From: JACDAL01 sp035646635
Lineage (GTDB): Bacteria > Actinomycetota > CADDZG01 > WHSQ01
Length of the DNA stretch: 7,169 nucleotides
Assembly (NCBI GenBank): GCA_035646635.1
Contig: DASRPA010000155.1
Location: forward strand, 1-7,169
Direction: 5' to 3'
Shown: one piece after another, positions 5,558 through 7,169 of the stretch
How the letters are laid out: each line of letters starts with the position of its first letter
Numbering within the stretch: position 1 is the stretch's first letter
Program-made: the position numbers and the translations under genes
The notes under the pieces: model-generated
Databases searched by the model: none
What the model was told of the DNA's origin: nothing
What the model saw: only the letters and a program-made list of their open reading frames with translations

Positions 5558-5579
5558 GTTCGAGTCCCCCCTCTCGCAC
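5558..5579 (+). repeat. attR: second copy of the tRNA-Leu 3' end
   Basis: Perfect 22-bp direct repeat of 3954-3975. The rest of a tRNA is absent upstream (no acceptor 5' strand, D arm or anticodon arm), so this is only the target duplication left by integration. Sequence to the right should be the original chromosome downstream of the tRNA. Confidence 0.85.
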
Positions 5580-5580
5580 G

Positions 5581-5609
5581 CTGACGCGCAGGAGGAATCT
5601 CGCTAGGAT
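5581..5609 (+). promoter_or_regulatory. Promoter of the small membrane protein gene
   Basis: CTGACG (5581-5586, 4 of 6 matches to TTGACA) is followed after 17 bases by TAGGAT (5604-5609, TANNNT type). Predicted transcription start is near 5616, leaving a leader of about 17 bases before the ATG at 5633. The -35 box begins two bases after attR, so the integration left the promoter intact. Confidence 0.45.
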
Positions 5610-5632
5610 CCGTTGCCTGCACCACGCCTAGA

Positions 5633-5920
5633 ATGGCGGCGGTATCTTCCTTGTTGCGCCGGTCGATCTCCTTACTGCTAGTGGCTGGGCTCGTCGCTCT
5701 CGTCGCCGGCGTCGTCCGTGGCACAGAGGACGTGAAGCGCGGAACCGCAAATCTCGCTTCCGCTTTATCAGGTGCGATTGATCGCTCGGACTCCGACTGC
5801 GAAGATCGAATCAGGAAAGCTCGCCGACCAGTGTGGGCGCTTCTCCTATTGAGTGTTGGCGCCTTCTCGGCGGCAGGAATATCTACCGACGCCAGCGGCG
5901 CAGCCGCACTTGCTAGGTGA
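5633..5920 (+). CDS. Small hypothetical protein with two predicted membrane helices
   Basis: A 95-residue protein that I do not recognise. Residues 1-10 include a positive RR, followed by a hydrophobic helix SISLLLVAGLVALVAGVV (11-28). A polar, charged middle (31-66, rich in D, E, R) leads to a second hydrophobic stretch PVWALLLLSVGAFSAAGI (66-83). The tail is short and alanine-rich. RR before the first helix and KARR before the second both favour the cytoplasmic side, so topology is ambiguous; the first helix could also act as a signal peptide. No good RBS precedes the ATG at 5633. A promoter (5581-5609) and a hairpin 13 bases after the stop (5934-5954) frame it, supporting a real transcript. 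It is the only intact frame between attR and 6887. Confidence 0.5.
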   Translation: MAAVSSLLRRSISLLLVAGLVALVAGVVRGTEDVKRGTANLASALSGAIDRSDSDCEDRIRKARRPVWALLLLSVGAFSAAGISTDASGAAALAR

Positions 5921-5933
5921 CTTTATCAACAGC

Positions 5934-5954
5934 AGCCCCGGTGTGAGCGGGGCT
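5934..5954. terminator. Hairpin between two convergent genes, likely terminator
   Basis: AGCCCCG (5934-5940) pairs perfectly with CGGGGCT (5948-5954) around a 7-base loop GTGTGAG. It lies between the stop of the + strand membrane protein (5920) and the corrected stop of the - strand HD-GYP remnant (5979), where a bidirectional terminator is expected. No T run on either side. Confidence 0.45.
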
Positions 5955-5978
5955 CAGTGTGAAAAGTTCGGGAAACGG

Positions 5979-6749
5979 CTAAAGCGAGGCCGTGCCCCAG
6001 GGGGCGCGGGGATCCAAGGCCCTTTCGTCCTCGACGCCGGGAACAGCCAGAGCGCCTCGGCGGCTGAACTCCAGGAACGCTTCCACCACCCATCGGATCG
6101 AACTGCTTACCGGTCTGGGCCCCGATCTCTATCAACGCCTCCTCCACCGACCATGCGGCCTTGTAGGGACCCTCGTGGGTGAGGGCGTCGAACACGTCCG
6201 CGACCGAGACGATCCGTCCGGCGATCGGAATGTCCGCGCCCACAAGCCCCATGGGGTAGCCGGTCCCGTCCCAGCGCATGGTGCGTCAGGGCGATCTCTT
6301 CGGCGACCCTGGTGACTGCGAAGCGGCTGCCCGAGAGCGGACGCGCGCCGGCGGTCGTGTGCGTCTTGATGGTTTCGAACTCTTCATAGGACGGTGGCCC
6401 TTTCTTAAAAGGATCTCGTCCGGAATTGCGATCTCGCCGACATCGAGCAGAGAGAGGCGAGCCTCATGGTCTCCTCGAACTGCCTGTCTAGACCCAGGAC
6501 CTCCGACATCACAGCCGCGGCGTGGCCCACCCGGCGGGTGTGCTCCAGGGTGGCCGCGTCCCGGAACTCGGCGGCCCAGGCGAGCCGTTGCAGGATCTCT
6601 AGCTGCGCCTCGAGCAGCTCCACCGTACGCTGGCGGACGCGCTCCTCCAGCATCAAGTTATGTCTTTGAAGCCTGAGCTGCAGGAAGCGAGTCTCGAGCC
6701 GGTTCCGCAGACACAGGAGCACTTCGGAGGTGTCGAAGGGCTTTGACAA
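5979..6749 (-). pseudogene. Response regulator with HD-GYP domain (c-di-GMP phosphodiesterase, RpfG-like), degraded
   Basis: On the - strand the reading begins SKPFDTSEVLLCLRNRLETR, the end of a receiver domain with its conserved Lys-Pro. A coiled-coil linker EERVRQRTVELLEAQLEILQRL follows, then the HD-GYP start EHTRRVGHAAAVMSEVLGL. After LASL the frame breaks. Other frames give DVGEIAIPDEIL, SYEEFETIKTHTTAGAR, RWDGTGYP (the GYP motif), IPIAGRIVSVADVFDALTHEGPYK and GKQFDP. I infer a small indel cluster near 6444-6458 that deletes the His of the HD pair, one base lost near 6400, two lost near 6276 and one gained near 6090. With these fixed the gene stops at 5979-5981. The first roughly 100 residues of the receiver domain, including the phosphorylated Asp, are missing. 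HD-GYP proteins hydrolyse c-di-GMP; this one cannot. Confidence 0.85.
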
Positions 6750-6886
6750 TGCCGTTCAGAGAGCACGCGAGCCTGAGGACCCTCGACTTGACTCGGGTAA
6801 CCGCTCGGCGCCATAGTGGTGCATCCCCCATTCGGGTAAAGCCTCCCCCGCGGCCGGGGGCTGGGGGTGACGGATAAAGTGACCCG
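6750..6886. other. Intergenic region with GC hairpin and leaderless promoter
   Basis: No gene is seen. A 16-bp GC palindrome CCCCCG-CGGC-CGGGGG (6845-6860) precedes the -10 box of the next gene. The receiver-domain coding sequence that should lie here on the - strand is absent, so the HD-GYP gene was truncated by deletion in or near this spacer. Confidence 0.4.
6875..6886 (+). promoter_or_regulatory. -10 element for leaderless start of the phosphatase gene
   Basis: TAAAGT (6875-6880) fits TANNNT, with six bases GACCCG before the ATG at 6887, the same geometry as at 155-167. No Shine-Dalgarno sequence is present. No clear -35 box. Confidence 0.5.
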
Positions 6887-7144
6887 ATGCCCCCTCGTAA
6901 TGAGCTTTCCTTTGCCCTCGACCTCGCCCGGCTCGGCGGTCGCATCGCCCTCGGGCACTTCAAGCGCAACCCGCGGCGGACCTTGAAGAGCGACGGCAGC
7001 TGGGTCACCGAGGCCGACTGGGCGGTCGAGGCGCAGATAAGGCTGCGGCTGGCGAGGACCTTTCCCGACCACAACGTGCTGGGGGAAGAGGAGGGCCTGA
7101 CCGCAGCCTTATCTGCGCCTCGACCGCCCAGTCGGCCTCGGTGA
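6887..7144 (+). CDS. Inositol monophosphatase / histidinol-phosphatase family protein, 5' fragment
   Basis: The first 71 residues match the N-terminus of the inositol monophosphatase (FIG) superfamily, which uses Mg2+ to hydrolyse sugar or histidinol phosphates. Visible are ALDLARLGGRIALGHF, LKSDGSWVTEADWAVEAQIR (with the VTEAD block) and FPDHNVLGEEEG, whose Glu is a metal ligand. The downstream DPIDGT catalytic motif is not reached. Similarity ends at about 7100. From 7101 on the sequence is an exact reverse complement of 6980-7048, so the last 14 or so residues before the stop at 7144 are an artefact, and the true gene continues beyond this contig. In actinobacteria close relatives act as HisN, inositol-1-phosphatase or CysQ-like enzymes; the fragment is too short to choose. 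Start chosen by the leaderless promoter. Confidence 0.8.
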   Translation: MPPRNELSFALDLARLGGRIALGHFKRNPRRTLKSDGSWVTEADWAVEAQIRLRLARTFPDHNVLGEEEGLTAALSAPRPPSRPR

Positions 7145-7169
7145 CCCAGCTGCCGTCGCTCTTCAAGGT
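6980..7169. repeat. 69-bp perfect inverted repeat ending at the last base (foldback)
   Basis: Bases 7101-7169 are the exact reverse complement of 6980-7048, separated by a 52-base spacer (7049-7100). It runs to the very end of the window and lies inside a conserved protein-coding region, which points to an amplification or assembly chimera rather than biology. Confidence 0.9.

Larger units (their letters stand above)
3954..5579. mobile_element. Degenerate integrated element at tRNA-Leu (remnant, about 1.6 kb)
   Basis: The segment is bounded by the 22-bp direct repeat of the tRNA-Leu 3' end. It contains a broken tyrosine integrase lying next to the tRNA and pointing towards it, one intact DsrE-family gene and about 390 bp of non-coding DNA near the right end. 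The order tRNA, integrase, cargo matches pSAM2-like integrative elements and tRNA-targeting prophages of actinobacteria. No replication, transfer or phage structural gene remains, so the element probably shrank by internal deletion. A join near 4666-4690, where integrase similarity stops, is a candidate deletion scar. It should no longer excise by itself. Confidence 0.75.

Noticed and set aside
5540..5579. Second tRNA gene suggested by GTTCGAGTCC and CTCTCGC
   Set aside because: Only the 3' 22 bases of a tRNA are present; no acceptor 5' strand, D arm or anticodon arm upstream. It is the attR copy.
5590..5596. Ribosome binding site AGGAGGA
   Set aside because: No start codon lies at usable distance, and the sequence falls between the -35 and -10 boxes of the promoter at 5581-5609.
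7101..7169. Biological terminal inverted repeat of a transposon or linear replicon
   Set aside because: The repeat is an exact internal copy of coding sequence of a housekeeping-type phosphatase with a tiny spacer, which fits a foldback chimera better.
1..7169. CRISPR arrays, toxin-antitoxin pairs, phage defence genes
   Set aside because: No regularly spaced repeats and no recognisable defence or toxin domains were found on either strand.

Overview
The window looks like a piece of chromosome from a high-GC actinobacterium. It carries a DUF2236/MpaB-type oxygenase, a luciferase-like F420-type oxidoreductase, a TIGR03086 DinB-fold protein and an actinobacterial-type cyclophilin. At least two genes appear to start leaderless, with a TANNNT -10 box ending 6 bases before the ATG. 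The class cannot be fixed from the sequence; an uncultured soil or freshwater lineage such as Acidimicrobiia is a guess. A perfect foldback at the right end suggests a metagenomic or single-cell contig.

Region 1 (1-3878) is ordinary and fully intact. A 74-bp imperfect dyad (19-92) precedes a leaderless MpaB-family oxygenase (167-1075). A structured 139-bp spacer follows, then a luciferase-like oxidoreductase (1215-2162), a TIGR03086/maleylpyruvate-isomerase-like metal protein (2191-2751), a VOC/glyoxalase protein (2806-3201) and a peptidyl-prolyl isomerase (3363-3878). All are on the + strand. The three after the spacer are close enough to be one operon, plausibly for oxidation or detoxification of small organic molecules. 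The substrate is unknown.

Region 2 (3891-5579) is the most interesting part. A complete tRNA-Leu(UAG) is followed 1.6 kb later by a perfect 22-bp copy of its 3' end (3954-3975 and 5558-5579). These are the expected attL and attR of a tyrosine-recombinase element. Inside lie a decayed integrase on the - strand next to the tRNA, one intact cargo gene (DsrE family, two CxxC pairs, its own promoter-like region and strong RBS), and short repeats in both arms that resemble integrase arm-binding sites. It reads as the remnant of an integrated plasmid or prophage that has kept one working gene.

Region 3 (5580-6886) is gene-poor. It holds a small two-helix membrane protein (5633-5920) with a promoter directly after attR and a hairpin after its stop. 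A broken response-regulator/HD-GYP c-di-GMP phosphodiesterase gene (5979-6749, - strand) has lost its receiver domain, the histidine of its HD motif, and its reading frame at several places.

Region 4 (6887-7169) is the 5' end of an inositol-monophosphatase/histidinol-phosphatase family gene. It is cut by a 69-bp perfect inverted copy of its own sequence that runs exactly to the last base, most likely an amplification or assembly artefact.
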